A stretch of 64,000 nt of DNA. It comes from Streptomyces sp. IMTB 2501 (GTDB lineage Bacteria > Actinomycetota > Actinomycetes > Streptomycetales > Streptomycetaceae). Positions 55,795 to 64,000 of this stretch are shown in pieces. The stretch's first letter is position 1. Each line of letters starts with the position of its first letter. Under the pieces are notes generated by a model. The model saw only the letters and a program-made list of their open reading frames with translations. It made no database searches and was not told where the DNA came from. The stretch spans positions 186,001 through 250,000 of the forward strand of contig NZ_MQUS01000001.1 in NCBI RefSeq assembly GCF_001953885.1, written 5' to 3'. Made by a program: the position numbers and the translations under genes.

Positions 55795-56556
55795 TCATCG
55801 CTTGACCGCGACGATGACATGGAGGCCGCGCGGCCCCTCGGCGCTGTGCCGGACGTCCAGCCCCAGGCCGCCGCAGCACTCGACGAGCCACGCGGGGCTG
55901 ATGCGGAGCTTCGGATAGGCGCTGACGCGGAGTTCCCAGGTCGCGCCGGTGCGGGTGTGGATCAGGTCGTGGACCATGACCGTCTCGTCGTCCTCGTACT
56001 CCAGGACGCAGGTCATGATCCGGTCGTCGGTGGCGCGTACCGGAAGGAAACGGTCGGTGCCCGTGCGTGGGCGGGTCAGATCCCGGTGGCTGAGGACCAG
56101 TTGGCCGCCGGGGGCGAGGCACCGGGCTGCGTCGGCCAGCATCGCCGTCACGTCCGTCGTGCTCGGCAGGTGGATCAGCGTGTCGCCCATGCACACCACC
56201 GCGGCCAGGCTTGACGGCTGGGCGTGTTCTCCCAGTGCCGTACGGATGTCGCCGTGGAGGGGCCGGACGGCCGAGGAGTGGCCGGTGTGTGCCGCGAGTT
56301 CGGTGAGTTCGGCGAGCAGCGGTTCGCTGGTGTCGACGGCGAGGACGGGAGAGAAGCCGAGCGAGGCCAGGGCCAGGCTCTGCGGTCCCGGCCCGCAGCC
56401 GAGGTCGGCGGCGAGCGTCCCGGCGGTTCCGGGACGGACGCCCAGCTCGCTCAGGAGGCGCGCCTGGCCTTCGGCGACAGCGGCGATGTCGCCGCCGAGC
56501 ATCCAGGTGTAGTGCTCGGCGAGGAGCTGCGCGTAGTGGTCGATGGCGGTGGTCAT
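55795..56556 (-). CDS. Class I SAM-dependent methyltransferase (253 aa)
   Basis: Motif I is LAADLGCGPGPQSLALASLGF (about 46-66), motif II VLAVDTSEPLLAELTE and motif III SLAAVVCMGDTLIHLP. The substrate is unknown. A GTG three codons upstream is an alternative start; spacing to GGAG does not decide. It follows the dehydrogenase gene by 15 bases on the same strand, so the two are likely co-transcribed. Confidence 0.85.
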   Translation of the reverse strand: MTTAIDHYAQLLAEHYTWMLGGDIAAVAEGQARLLSELGVRPGTAGTLAADLGCGPGPQSLALASLGFSPVLAVDTSEPLLAELTELAAHTGHSSAVRPLHGDIRTALGEHAQPSSLAAVVCMGDTLIHLPSTTDVTAMLADAARCLAPGGQLVLSHRDLTRPRTGTDRFLPVRATDDRIMTCVLEYEDDETVMVHDLIHTRTGATWELRVSAYPKLRISPAWLVECCGGLGLDVRHSAEGPRGLHVIVAVKR

Positions 56557-56571
56557 GGTCTGCACGGGCTC

Positions 56572-57624
56572 CTAGGGCTGAGGGGTGGACGGGCGGTCCG
56601 CGGCGTGCAGGCGTCGCCGGGCCGTCTCGGCGGCGGCCCGCGCGGGCGTCACACCTTCGCGTGCCGCGGTGTCGAGCAGTTCCCCGACAGTCTGTTCGAT
56701 GGCGAGGACCCGTGTGCGGGCTTCGCCGGGTCCGGCGTGGTGGAGTTCGGTGCTGATGGCGTTCACGACTCCGCCCGCCCCGGCGACGTAGTCGGGTACC
56801 CAGACGATGCCGTGACGCCGCATCAGGTCGGCGACGTCCGGCGTGGCGAGCTGGTTGTTCGCCGGTCCCGCGACGGCCTTGCAGCGCAGGCGCGGGACGA
56901 CTTCCCGGGTCAGCAGCGCCCCGAGCGCCGCCGGTACGACGACGTCGACGTCCTCGGTGAGGATCTCCTCAGGTTCGCGCCAGACCGCGCCGAGCGCCTC
57001 GGCCGTGGCCCGCCTGCCGGGTGCGATGTCGGTGACCGTCAGCTCGGCCCCCTCGGCGGTCAGCAGCCGCGCGAGGTGCTCGCCGACCCGGCCCAGGCCG
57101 ATCACGGCGAGGCGGCGGCCGTCCAGGGCGGGCGTGCCATGGAGGTGCCGGCTCACGGCGCGCAGCGCGGCGAGCGTACCCAGCGCGGTGTGCGGGGACG
57201 AGTCGCCGCTCCCGCCCGACTCCTCGGGCCGGCAGAACACATGCGGGATGGCCTCGCCGATGACCGCCATGTCGGCCGGCCCGGTTCCGACGTCCGGCCC
57301 GGTCGCGTACCTCCCGTCCAGCGAGGCGATGACGTCGGCGACGTCCTGGAGCACGGCCCGCCGCCGGTCCGGGCCGAGACTCGTCCCTTCCGGCAGTGCG
57401 ACGACCGTCTTCCCGCCGCCGCTGGACAGTCCGGCGACGGCCATCTTCAGGGTCATGCCCGCCGACAGGCGCAGCGCGTCGGTGAGTCCGTCCCGCCAGT
57501 GCGGGTAGTTCCAGATCCGGAGTCCGCCTGCCGCGGGCCCGAGCGCGGTGGAGTGAACGGCCACGATCACCGGCAGACCGGATCGGCGACCGACTCGGAT
57601 GACAACCTCTTCGTGATCGAGCAC
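56572..57624 (-). CDS. Glu/Leu/Phe/Val dehydrogenase, ValDH/LeuDH-like (350 aa)
   Basis: Oxidative deamination of a branched-chain or aromatic amino acid with NAD. The conserved block ALGPAAGGLRIWNYPHWRDGLTDALRLSAGMTLKMAVAGLSSGGGKTVVALPEG carries the substrate and catalytic lysines. The NAD-binding site is LAVIGLGRVGEHLARLL. The frame is open 79 codons further, but a perfect AGGAGG eight bases before the GTG at 57624 and the divergent Lrp gene support this start. Co-transcription with the methyltransferase is likely. Lrp control is probable. Confidence 0.88.
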   Translation of the reverse strand: MLDHEEVVIRVGRRSGLPVIVAVHSTALGPAAGGLRIWNYPHWRDGLTDALRLSAGMTLKMAVAGLSSGGGKTVVALPEGTSLGPDRRRAVLQDVADVIASLDGRYATGPDVGTGPADMAVIGEAIPHVFCRPEESGGSGDSSPHTALGTLAALRAVSRHLHGTPALDGRRLAVIGLGRVGEHLARLLTAEGAELTVTDIAPGRRATAEALGAVWREPEEILTEDVDVVVPAALGALLTREVVPRLRCKAVAGPANNQLATPDVADLMRRHGIVWVPDYVAGAGGVVNAISTELHHAGPGEARTRVLAIEQTVGELLDTAAREGVTPARAAAETARRRLHAADRPSTPQP

Positions 57625-57736
57625 CGGCTCGACCTCCTTCCATCCGTACGGGGCACGGTGGAAACCATCGCGCAAACGAACCGCCTGTGGATGCCGTGCC
57701 GAACGAATGGTTGGAAGACGGGTACCGTTCGCGTCC

Positions 57737-58195
57737 ATGGACGAACTTGATTCGGAGATCGTGCGGCTTCTGCAATCGGATGCGCGGCAGTCGAACCGCG
57801 AACTCGCCCGCAAACTCGGTGTGGCGCCCTCGACCTGTCTGGAACGGGTCCGGGCCCTCACCCGGCGGGGAGTGATCCGCGGCTATCACGCCGACATCGA
57901 TCCCGCGGCCCTCAACCGTGGCGTCCAGGCGCTGGTCTCGGTCCAGGTGCGCCCGCTCAACCGCACCGTGATCGACACGTTCAAGGGCTTTGCCAGCTCG
58001 CTGCCGGAGGTCCTCCATGTCTTCGTGCTCTCCGGCGGCGACGACTTCCTCCTCCATGTCGCCGTACAGGATCTCGACCGGCTGCACGCCTTCCTCGTCG
58101 ACCGGCTCAGCAAGCGTGCCGAGATCACTGGCTTCCGCACCTCGATGATCTTCCAGCAGGTCAGCAACACGACGCCCCCGTCTCTGTCTTCCTGA
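57737..58195 (+). CDS. Lrp/AsnC-family regulator (152 aa)
   Basis: The HTH is at about residues 1-50 (MDELDSEIVRLLQSDARQSNRELARKLGVAPSTCLERVRALTRRGVI pattern) and the ligand-binding RAM domain at 65-145 (ALVSVQVRPLNRT, DDFLLHVAVQDLDRLHAFLVDRL). It is divergent from the amino-acid dehydrogenase with a 112-base gap, the standard layout for an Lrp regulator of amino-acid breakdown. The ATG at 57737 lies in a frame open upstream; the family N-terminus supports this choice. Confidence 0.9.
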   Translation: MDELDSEIVRLLQSDARQSNRELARKLGVAPSTCLERVRALTRRGVIRGYHADIDPAALNRGVQALVSVQVRPLNRTVIDTFKGFASSLPEVLHVFVLSGGDDFLLHVAVQDLDRLHAFLVDRLSKRAEITGFRTSMIFQQVSNTTPPSLSS

Positions 58196-58228
58196 TCCAC
58201 TCGGAGGGAGGGCGCCCGGGGTGGCAGG

Positions 58229-59461
58229 TCAGAAGGGAGCCGTCCGGGACGCCGGTCGGCGGCCGGACCGTGCTCCCAGGTGCCGTACCAGGCCCAACCC
58301 GGTCAGCAGCGCGACCAGAGCGCACACGCTGGACCAGCCTCCCCACCCGAACGTGCGGGCGGCGAGCCAGGAACCGAGGCTGCCGCCCAGATAGGCGCAG
58401 GTCATGTAGGCGGTGTTGAGGCGGCTGCGGACATCCGCGGCGAGGGCGTAGACACGCACCTGGTTGGCGACCATGCCGGACTGCATGCCGACGTCCAGCA
58501 GCAGTGTGCCCGTCGCCAGGGACAGCAGACCGGGGTTGCCGCCCAGGCCGCCGAGGACGAGGAACGCCGCGGACGAGAGGACTACGAGGAAGCAGACCAG
58601 GTTCACCGTGTCCGGCCCCCGTCGGTCCACCAGCCGCCCCGCGACCGGCGTCACGAACATGGTCACGGCGTTGACCAGCGCGAGCAGTCCGACCGCGTCC
58701 GCGCCGAGCCCGTACACCGGTCCCGTCAGCAGCAGCGCCACCCCGGTCCAGGCGGCGGAGAAGCCGGCGAACACGGTCGCCTGGTAGAAGGAGGAGCGGC
58801 GCAGGGCCGGTTCGGTGCACAGGAGGCGGACGGGCTCGGCCAGCAGACGGCCGTAAGGCCGCGGGGACGGCGGGGCGCCGGGCGGGAGCGCGCGAGCCAG
58901 GAGCAGTGCGACCAGGAAGGTCAGCAGCGCCGCCAGGACGTAGGGGGCCCGCCAGCCCATACGGTCGCCGAGGGCGCCGCCGGCCGTGCGGGAGAGCAGC
59001 ATTCCGGCGAGGGCGCCGCTCAGCAGCGTGCCGCCGACCACACCCCGCCGCTCGGCCGGGACCAGCCCGGCGGCCAGCGGACCGGCCAGCGGGGCGACCA
59101 CCGTGGCCACGCCGACCAGCACGCTCGCCGCGAACAGCGCCGGCAGTGCGGGTGCGGCGGCCGCGGCGCACAGGCCGGTGCCGGTCACGGTGAGCAGGGT
59201 GACCAGCAGCGGGCGGGGCGGCAGCCGGTCGCCGAGCGGGACGAGCAGGAAGATGCCCACCGCATAGCCGAACTGGGTCGCCGTCACCACCCCGGCCGCC
59301 GTGCCGGGGGAGACGCCGAGGCCCGCCGCCACGAGCGGGGCGACGGCCTGCGGGAAGTACACGTTGCCGACCGCGACCCCGCAGGCCAGCGCCAGCAGCG
59401 CGACGAGCCGGCAGTGTCCGGACGCGGGCGCGGTACGCTGCCCGGTGTGGTGATCCGTCAT
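58229..59461 (-). CDS. MFS transporter, DHA1-like (410 aa)
   Basis: Twelve helices. The start region is LVALLALACGVAVGNVYFPQAVAPLVAAGLGVSPGTAAGVVTATQFGYAVG; the loop LVPLGDRLPPRPLLV is the MFS motif A variant and LSGALAGMLLSRTAGGALGD matches motif C of drug-type transporters. It is divergent, with a 56-base gap, from an ArsR-type regulator, its probable controller. The substrate is unknown. Confidence 0.9.
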   Translation of the reverse strand: MTDHHTGQRTAPASGHCRLVALLALACGVAVGNVYFPQAVAPLVAAGLGVSPGTAAGVVTATQFGYAVGIFLLVPLGDRLPPRPLLVTLLTVTGTGLCAAAAAPALPALFAASVLVGVATVVAPLAGPLAAGLVPAERRGVVGGTLLSGALAGMLLSRTAGGALGDRMGWRAPYVLAALLTFLVALLLARALPPGAPPSPRPYGRLLAEPVRLLCTEPALRRSSFYQATVFAGFSAAWTGVALLLTGPVYGLGADAVGLLALVNAVTMFVTPVAGRLVDRRGPDTVNLVCFLVVLSSAAFLVLGGLGGNPGLLSLATGTLLLDVGMQSGMVANQVRVYALAADVRSRLNTAYMTCAYLGGSLGSWLAARTFGWGGWSSVCALVALLTGLGLVRHLGARSGRRPASRTAPF

Positions 59462-59517
59462 GCGCCGAAGTCCACGCCGTGCGCGGGCAGTTGGCGAAGG
59501 ATGCAGGCGGGGGCTAA

Positions 59518-60555
59518 ATGATCAGCTTCCGGCTCGGAGTCGACGACCTCGCCGACACCCGGTTCGCCATCTCCCCGCTCGGCGAGCTGATGGAGAGTCT
59601 CCGCGTCCTGCGCGCCCCGGCCCTGCACCCCCTGCACCGCGGCTGGCGCGGCACCGTGCTCGCCGCCCTCGCCCCCGCCGACCTGCCCCTGCTGTCGGCC
59701 CTGGTCGGCCCGGCCCTCGCCCTGCCCGACTTCCTGACCCCTCGGCCCATCGCCTACGCGCCCACGTTCGACGAGGAGCTGACCGTCGTACGGGGCACGC
59801 CCCTGGAGGTCGTACGACGCGACCTGCGCGCCGCGCACGCCCCGCGCCCGCTCCCCGGCGCACTACGACAGGCCGACGCACCCGGTGACGGCCCGGTCCG
59901 CGAACTCCTCGACGCCCTCTGCGCGTTGCTGCACCGCTACTGGCAGACGGCCCTGTTGCCGCACTGGCCGCGGATCCGGCTCGTCCTGGAGACCGACATC
60001 ACGCACCGCGCGGGACAGCTGGCCACCGGCGGGGCGCGCTCGCTCTTCTCCGGTCTGCATCCGAACCTCGGCTGGCGGGACGGTGTGCTGACGGTCGAGA
60101 AGATGATCGGCCGGCACGCGGTGGACGGCGCCGGGCGGGGCCTGCGGCTGGTCCCCTCGGTGTTCGCGCACAAGCCGGCACCCCCGATCAGCGCCGAGGC
60201 ACCGCCGATGCTCGCCTATCCGGGCCGGGGCACGGCGACCTTGTGGGAACCGGAACCCGCCCCTGACGCCTCCGCGCTCACCGCCCTGCTGGGCGCTCCC
60301 CGGACCACCCTGCTGCGCCTGCTCGCGGAACCGCTCCCCACGGTGGAACTGGCCCGCCGACTCGCCGTGACCCCGAGCGCCGTCTCCCAGCACCTGCGCG
60401 TCCTGGCCGCCACAGGCCTGGTGACCCGCACCCGGGACGGACGCCGGGTGCTGTACCGACGCAGCGCCCTGGCCGAGCGACTGGTGTGCGCCCCTGGTGT
60501 CCGGGCGGTGCAGGGGCCCGAGTCGGCTCGTCCTGGAGCGCGCCCGGGCGTCTAG
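59518..60555 (+). CDS. ArsR-type HTH regulator with DUF5937-like N-terminal domain (345 aa)
   Basis: A winged HTH near the C-terminus (about 265-325, TLLRLLAEPLPTVELARRLAVTPSAVSQHLRVLAATGLVTRTRDGRRVLYRR pattern) follows a long N-terminal domain that resembles the DUF5937 proteins of Streptomyces. No metal-binding cysteine cluster of classical ArsR is visible. It is divergent from the MFS gene, so control of that exporter is likely. The start is the ATG at 59518; no strong ribosome-binding site is present. Confidence 0.85.
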   Translation: MISFRLGVDDLADTRFAISPLGELMESLRVLRAPALHPLHRGWRGTVLAALAPADLPLLSALVGPALALPDFLTPRPIAYAPTFDEELTVVRGTPLEVVRRDLRAAHAPRPLPGALRQADAPGDGPVRELLDALCALLHRYWQTALLPHWPRIRLVLETDITHRAGQLATGGARSLFSGLHPNLGWRDGVLTVEKMIGRHAVDGAGRGLRLVPSVFAHKPAPPISAEAPPMLAYPGRGTATLWEPEPAPDASALTALLGAPRTTLLRLLAEPLPTVELARRLAVTPSAVSQHLRVLAATGLVTRTRDGRRVLYRRSALAERLVCAPGVRAVQGPESARPGARPGV

Positions 60556-60699
60556 TGCCGCGACAGGCAACGTTTGCGCGTGGGGGAGCGGCGTCCGGTG
60601 CGTGGTGTCGGTGTGCCGGCCGGAGGCCGTGCCCGATGGGCTGGGCGTGCGTGGGCTTTCGGCCGGTGTGGCGAGAGGGCGGGCCGGGCGTCGCGACGG

Positions 60700-61070
60700 G
60701 GCGAACGTTGCCCACACCTCCACCGTCCGCCTCGACGTGCTGTCCGGCGGCCGGGTCACGCTGTGCATCGGCGCCGCCTGGTACGTCCGCGAACACCACG
60801 GCCTCGGTGTGAGATGTGGGACACCGGGAAGGACGGCCCGTTCGGGGGCCGGAGTACGGGCTCGCGGAGACCCTGTGCGTGCCCGCACCCGTGAGCACCC
60901 CGCATCCGGGAATCATGATCGGCGGCGGGGGAGAGGATGACCTTGCGCCTGGTGGCCCGGTACGCCGACGCCTGCAACGCGAGCCCGTGCTCACCCGAGG
61001 AAGACCTTCGCCTACACAGGCGAGCCCGTCACCGGCTGAGCGCGACCTCCGCGTGGCTGGAGCGGCCGGT
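60700..61070 (+). pseudogene. Decayed LLM-class (luciferase-like, F420-type) oxidoreductase
   Basis: The 614-base gap between the ArsR and FMN reductase genes holds pieces of one protein in three frames. At 60715-60815 (frame 2) it reads STVRLDVLSGGRVTLCIGAAWYVREHHGLGV. Near 60890-60935 (frame 3) it reads PHPGIMIGGGGE. From 60937 (frame 1) it reads MTLRLVARYADACN. These follow the normal order of luciferase-like monooxygenases, but the section between the first two pieces is missing and at least two frameshifts separate them. No intact frame joins them, so no product is expected. Boundaries are approximate. Confidence 0.75.
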
Positions 61071-61169
61071 GGGCCTCGACCGAGCCGCCCGGCAGAGGGG
61101 ACGCGGCTGCGTCCTGCGTACGCGACAAAGGGGCCGGACGGATCCGGCCCCCTGCGCGGTGCGCACGGC

Positions 61170-61733
61170 TCAGGCGGCCGTGACCTCGCCGATGGTGCCG
61201 TGCAGCCGGGCGACGACCTCGGTCAGCTGGGCGGCGACCTCGGCGTCGTCGACCGGGTGGGTCTCGGCGAAGCGGGTCACCGAACCCGGGATGGACAGCT
61301 TGATGTCCTCGATCACCTTGCCACCGGCGATGCCCACGGCCTTGCGGGTCTCGTCCTGCGCCCACACGCCGCCGTACTGGCCGAAGGCGGTGCCGATCAC
61401 GGCGACGGGCTTGCCACCGAAGGCGCCGGCGCCGTACGGACGGGACAGCCAGTCGATGGCGTTCTTCAGAACGGCCGGGATGGTGCCGTTGTACTCCGGG
61501 GAGAAGAGCAGGAAGGCGTCGGCGGCCTGCGCGGCCTCACGCAGCTTCGCGGCGGCGGCCGGCACGTTGCGCTCGACGTCGATGTCCTCGTTGTAGAAGG
61601 GGACGTCGGCCAGGCCCTCGTACAGCACGACCTCGGCGCCCTCGGGGGCGAGCTTGACGGCCGCCTCGGCGAGCTGGCGGTTGTGAGAACCGGCGCGGAG
61701 GCTGCCGACGAGCGCGAGGATGCGAACAGACAT
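61170..61733 (-). CDS. NADPH-dependent FMN reductase-like flavoprotein (187 aa)
   Basis: A flavodoxin-fold reductase. The phosphate-binding loop is VGSLRAGSHNRQLAEAA (about 9-25), FSPEYNGTIPAVLKNAIDWLSRPYGAGAFGGKPVAVIG is the family core and the C-terminus is short. It is divergent from a TetR gene across a 17-bp perfect inverted repeat. GGAG lies six bases before the ATG at 61733. It may reduce quinones, azo compounds or free FMN. Confidence 0.92.
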   Translation of the reverse strand: MSVRILALVGSLRAGSHNRQLAEAAVKLAPEGAEVVLYEGLADVPFYNEDIDVERNVPAAAAKLREAAQAADAFLLFSPEYNGTIPAVLKNAIDWLSRPYGAGAFGGKPVAVIGTAFGQYGGVWAQDETRKAVGIAGGKVIEDIKLSIPGSVTRFAETHPVDDAEVAAQLTEVVARLHGTIGEVTAA

Positions 61734-61772
61734 GGGAACTCCAAAGAGGCTGAAACATCGCTGTTACGATCC

Positions 61773-61820
61773 GGACCGGGGTCCGCTTAACTTTCTAGCA
61801 CCATAAGCGGACCCCGGTCC
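61773..61820. promoter_or_regulatory. Perfect 17-bp inverted repeat, TetR operator
   Basis: GGACCGGGGTCCGCTTA (61773-61789) and its exact reverse complement (61804-61820) flank a 14-base spacer. Each arm also contains its own inner inverted repeat, GGACC-N2-GGTCC. It lies between the reductase start at 61733 and the TetR start, so one regulator dimer pair could control both genes. Confidence 0.82.
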
Positions 61821-61851
61821 AGTTCTGTTCCCGATGCTTTACGCTGTCTTC

Positions 61852-62532
61852 ATGTCCCCCGCCCTGCCGCCCTTCCCGCCGCCGCAAGAGCCCTACGACG
61901 AGCCCCAGTTGCTCAAGGTGGGCACGGCGCGTGAGGAGCCGTGCCTGCGTGCCGACGCGGCGCGCAACCGGGCCCGGCTGCTGGAGGCCGCCGCCCGGCT
62001 GATCGCTGAGCACGGGGTCGCCGGGGTAACCATGGAGGCGGTCGCGGCGGCGGCCAAGGTGGGCAAGGGGACCGTCTTCCGCCGCTTCGGCGACCGTACC
62101 GGACTGCTGATGGCCCTGCTCGACCACTCGGACCGCAAGCTGCAGGCCGACTTCCTGGGCGGCCCCCCGCCGCTGGGGCCCGGAGCGCCGCCCCTGGACC
62201 GTCTGCGGGCGTTCGGCGTTGCGGTGCTGTACCGCTATGCCGAGCAACTCGACCTCCTGCTGGCCGCCCAGACGGAACCCACCCGCAGACTTTCCCACCC
62301 GGCGGTCAACGCGCTGCGGACGCATGTGTCGATGCTGCTGCGGCAGATCGTGCCCGACGCCGACTGCGAACTGCTCTCGCAGACCCTCCTCGCCTCCCTC
62401 GACCCGGCGGTGATCCACCACCAGACCAAGCGGTGCGGGATGCCCATGGAGCGGCTGGAGGCGGGCTGGATCGACCTGGTCGCGCGGGTGACCGGAACCG
62501 AGCCGCCCCGACCGCCTGAGCCGTCCCGCTGA
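61852..62532 (+). CDS. TetR-family regulator (226 aa)
   Basis: A standard TetR HTH at about residues 36-85 (RADAARNRARLLEAAARLIAEHGVAGVTMEAVAAAAKVGKGTVFRRFGDRTGLLMALL pattern) after a Pro-rich start. The C-terminal ligand domain is less typical (PPLDRLRAFGVAVLYRYAEQLDLLLAAQ). Two ATGs (61834 and 61852) compete and neither has a good ribosome-binding site. It is divergent from the flavin reductase with the operator in between, so autorepression is likely. Confidence 0.87.
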   Translation: MSPALPPFPPPQEPYDEPQLLKVGTAREEPCLRADAARNRARLLEAAARLIAEHGVAGVTMEAVAAAAKVGKGTVFRRFGDRTGLLMALLDHSDRKLQADFLGGPPPLGPGAPPLDRLRAFGVAVLYRYAEQLDLLLAAQTEPTRRLSHPAVNALRTHVSMLLRQIVPDADCELLSQTLLASLDPAVIHHQTKRCGMPMERLEAGWIDLVARVTGTEPPRPPEPSR

Positions 62533-62599
62533 TCGCCGGTCGGCCGCCACGGTCCCGCTGATCGCTGGTCTGCGGCCGGGCCGCGCCGCTGAGCGCCGG

Positions 62600-63757
62600 T
62601 CAGTCACCGGCCTCGGCCCCCTGGCCTGCGAACATGTCGAGCAGTCCCTGCGGCGCGTCCGCGCGGAACAGCAGCGCCGTGTTGCGCGCCGACTCCGTGG
62701 CGGACAGCTCGGCGCGCCGGAACATCCGGTCCTCGTAGGCGGCCAGCGCGGCGTCGGTGTTCTCGGGGTGCGCGGCCAGCGCGAGGCCCAGTTCGGCGCC
62801 GTCGAGCAGTGCAAGATTGGCGCCCTCGCCCGCGAACGGCGACATCAGATGGGCCGCGTCCCCGAGCAGCGTGACCCCGGGCACCCGGTCCCAGCGGTGA
62901 CCGACCGGCAGGGCGTGGATCCGCCGGGGCACGAGCGTGCCGTCCGCGTCGGCGACCAGAGCCCGCAGGCTCTCGTCCCAGCCGTCGAACTCCTTCAGTA
63001 CGGCCGCCTTCGCCGCCTCCGTGTCGCCGAAGTCGATGCCGTCCAGCCAGTCCTCCAGTGCCTCCACGGCCACGTACACGTGCAGACTGCCGTCCGTCTC
63101 GCGGTGCGCGAGGAGGCCGCGGCCCGCGCTCAGCGCGAAGAGCATCCCGCCGCCGACGACCGCCGCGCTCACCGGATGGCGCAGATCGGCCTCCAGCAGG
63201 TCGGCCTCGACGAAGGACACGCCCGTGTACGCGGGCTGGGCGGGGGAGAGCAGCGGGCGGATCCGGGACCAGGCGCCGTCCGCGCCGACCAGCAGGTCCG
63301 TGGTGAACACGGTGCCGTCCGCGAGTGTCACCTCATGCCGGCCGCCGCCCAGCGGGCGGGCACCGGTGACCTTGGCGCCCCAGCGGACCGTGCCCTCGGG
63401 CAGCGAGCCGAGCAGCAGCGCGCGCAGGTCACCGCGGTCGATCTCGGGCCGGCCGCCGGAGCCGTCGTCGCCCTCGGCGAGCCGCACGGTGGCGTGCCGG
63501 TCCAGGACGCGCATGGCCTGGCCGCCGGGGTGGACGCGCCGCAGGAACTCCTCGTACAGGCCGGCGGCGCGCAGCGCCTCCTGACCGGAGTCGTCGTGGA
63601 TGTCGAGCATGCCGCCCTGGATCCGCGCCGCCGGCGAGGGATCCAGATCGAAGAGGGCGGCCGTCATGCCGTGCACATGCAGAACGCGGGCGAACGCGAG
63701 CCCGCCGAGACCGGCGCCGACGACGGTGACCGGGTGGTGGGCGGGGCTGGTGGTCAT
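62600..63757 (-). CDS. FAD-dependent monooxygenase, TetX-like (385 aa)
   Basis: A class A flavoprotein hydroxylase. FAD motifs are VTVVGAGLGGLAFARVLHVHG (about 9-29), LLVGADGAWSRIRPLL (DG motif) and VTLLGDAAHLMSPFAGEGANLALLDG (GD motif). The overall length and spacing match TetX-type enzymes, but tetracycline inactivation is not implied. A perfect AGGAGG lies before the ATG at 63757. It follows a TetR gene by 16 bases on the same strand, which likely controls it. Confidence 0.9.
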   Translation of the reverse strand: MTTSPAHHPVTVVGAGLGGLAFARVLHVHGMTAALFDLDPSPAARIQGGMLDIHDDSGQEALRAAGLYEEFLRRVHPGGQAMRVLDRHATVRLAEGDDGSGGRPEIDRGDLRALLLGSLPEGTVRWGAKVTGARPLGGGRHEVTLADGTVFTTDLLVGADGAWSRIRPLLSPAQPAYTGVSFVEADLLEADLRHPVSAAVVGGGMLFALSAGRGLLAHRETDGSLHVYVAVEALEDWLDGIDFGDTEAAKAAVLKEFDGWDESLRALVADADGTLVPRRIHALPVGHRWDRVPGVTLLGDAAHLMSPFAGEGANLALLDGAELGLALAAHPENTDAALAAYEDRMFRRAELSATESARNTALLFRADAPQGLLDMFAGQGAEAGD

Positions 63758-63773
63758 GGGGCCTCCTGGCGGG

Positions 63774-64000
63774 TCAGACGGGTACGGCGGTGCGCTCGAT
63801 GCCGTTGATCAGGGTCTGGAAGGCCCAGGACAGGCGGGCCTCGGGGGTGCCGGAGAGCAGCGCGTCGGCGCTCGCGGCGATGTGCGGATGGGTGCCGGGC
63901 GGTGCCTTGCGCAGGGCGTGGGACAGCGCCCGCAAGTCGCCCGGGGACTCCTCCCCGGCGTGCTCGGCGGCCGTCGCGGCGGCGTGCTGCAGCAGCAGGT
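63774..64000 (-). CDS. TetR-family regulator, C-terminal part only
   Basis: Only the last 75 codons are in the window; the frame runs off the end. The helical sequence ending GTPEARLSWAFQTLINGIERTAVPV resembles the ligand domain end of TetR proteins that sit beside TetX-like monooxygenases. The N-terminal HTH is outside the window, so the family call is inferred from the helices and the context. Confidence 0.6.
   Translation of the reverse strand, partial: LLLQHAAATAAEHAGEESPGDLRALSHALRKAPPGTHPHIAASADALLSGTPEARLSWAFQTLINGIERTAVPV

Noticed and set aside
57663..57712. AACCAT and ATGGTT inverted half-sites between the dehydrogenase and Lrp genes
   Set aside because: Arms are only six bases and 38 bases apart, within chance; no clear Lrp-type array is seen.

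Overview
The window looks like a high-GC actinobacterial chromosome, almost certainly Streptomyces. The reasons are near-exclusive G/C at third codon positions, frequent GTG and TTG starts, many four-base ATGA/GTGA gene overlaps, a class F sortase, a LysX-type fused lysyl-tRNA synthetase, a complete ergothioneine cluster and several Streptomyces-type regulator families. From memory, the order from about 20.1 to 52.5 kb (repeat lipoprotein, methyltransferase, PAS-GGDEF-EAL protein, LysR, sdhCAB, ornithine-lipid genes, UvrA paralogue, repair and stress genes, mnh genes, egtD-C-B-A) matches S. coelicolor SCO0930 down to about SCO0910. That comparison is recalled, not searched.

Layout. 1-2.06 kb is the 3' part of a PAS-GAF-PP2C-ATPase signalling protein. 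2.1-5.0 kb holds an Fpg/Nei glycosylase, an ECF sigma factor and a zinc-finger anti-sigma factor. 5.3-10.6 kb holds a CapA-like lipoprotein, an amino-acid permease, a LysR/MFS divergent pair and a universal stress protein. 10.8-14.1 kb is lysX. 14.0-20 kb is a cell-envelope stretch: MFS exporter, Tat-type deacetylase, sortase with a divergent secreted partner, DUF4239 and a proline-rich anchor. 20.1-24.4 kb carries an electron-transfer-like repeat lipoprotein and a methyltransferase translationally coupled to a c-di-GMP enzyme. 25.4-28.9 kb is sdhCAB under a divergent LysR gene, followed by olsB-olsA. 30.8-46.4 kb is a stress and nucleic-acid maintenance stretch: UvrA2, separate LigD polymerase and ligase genes, RtcB and archease, a CBS protein, a seven-gene Mrp/Mbh-type antiporter operon, an HhH glycosylase-like protein and a PNKP-like phosphatase. 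Several genes here have sigma-B-type promoter matches (GNNT-N14-16-GGGTAC).

46.4-52.5 kb has dodecin, an orphan sugar-binding lipoprotein with a DasR/GntR-like operator inside its promoter, and egtABCD. 52.8-64 kb is more accessory: a microbial PARG, an orphan MazF/PemK-like protein, an amidase, a Val/Leu dehydrogenase with a divergent Lrp regulator, an MFS/ArsR pair, a decayed luciferase-like oxidoreductase, an FMN reductase/TetR pair around a perfect 17-bp inverted repeat, and a TetX-like monooxygenase downstream of a TetR gene cut by the window end.

Functional themes are envelope lipid modification (LysX, OlsBA), redox and thiol protection (egt, sdh, flavin reductase), and repair of DNA and RNA ends. 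No rRNA, tRNA, CRISPR array, insertion sequence or prophage was recognised.
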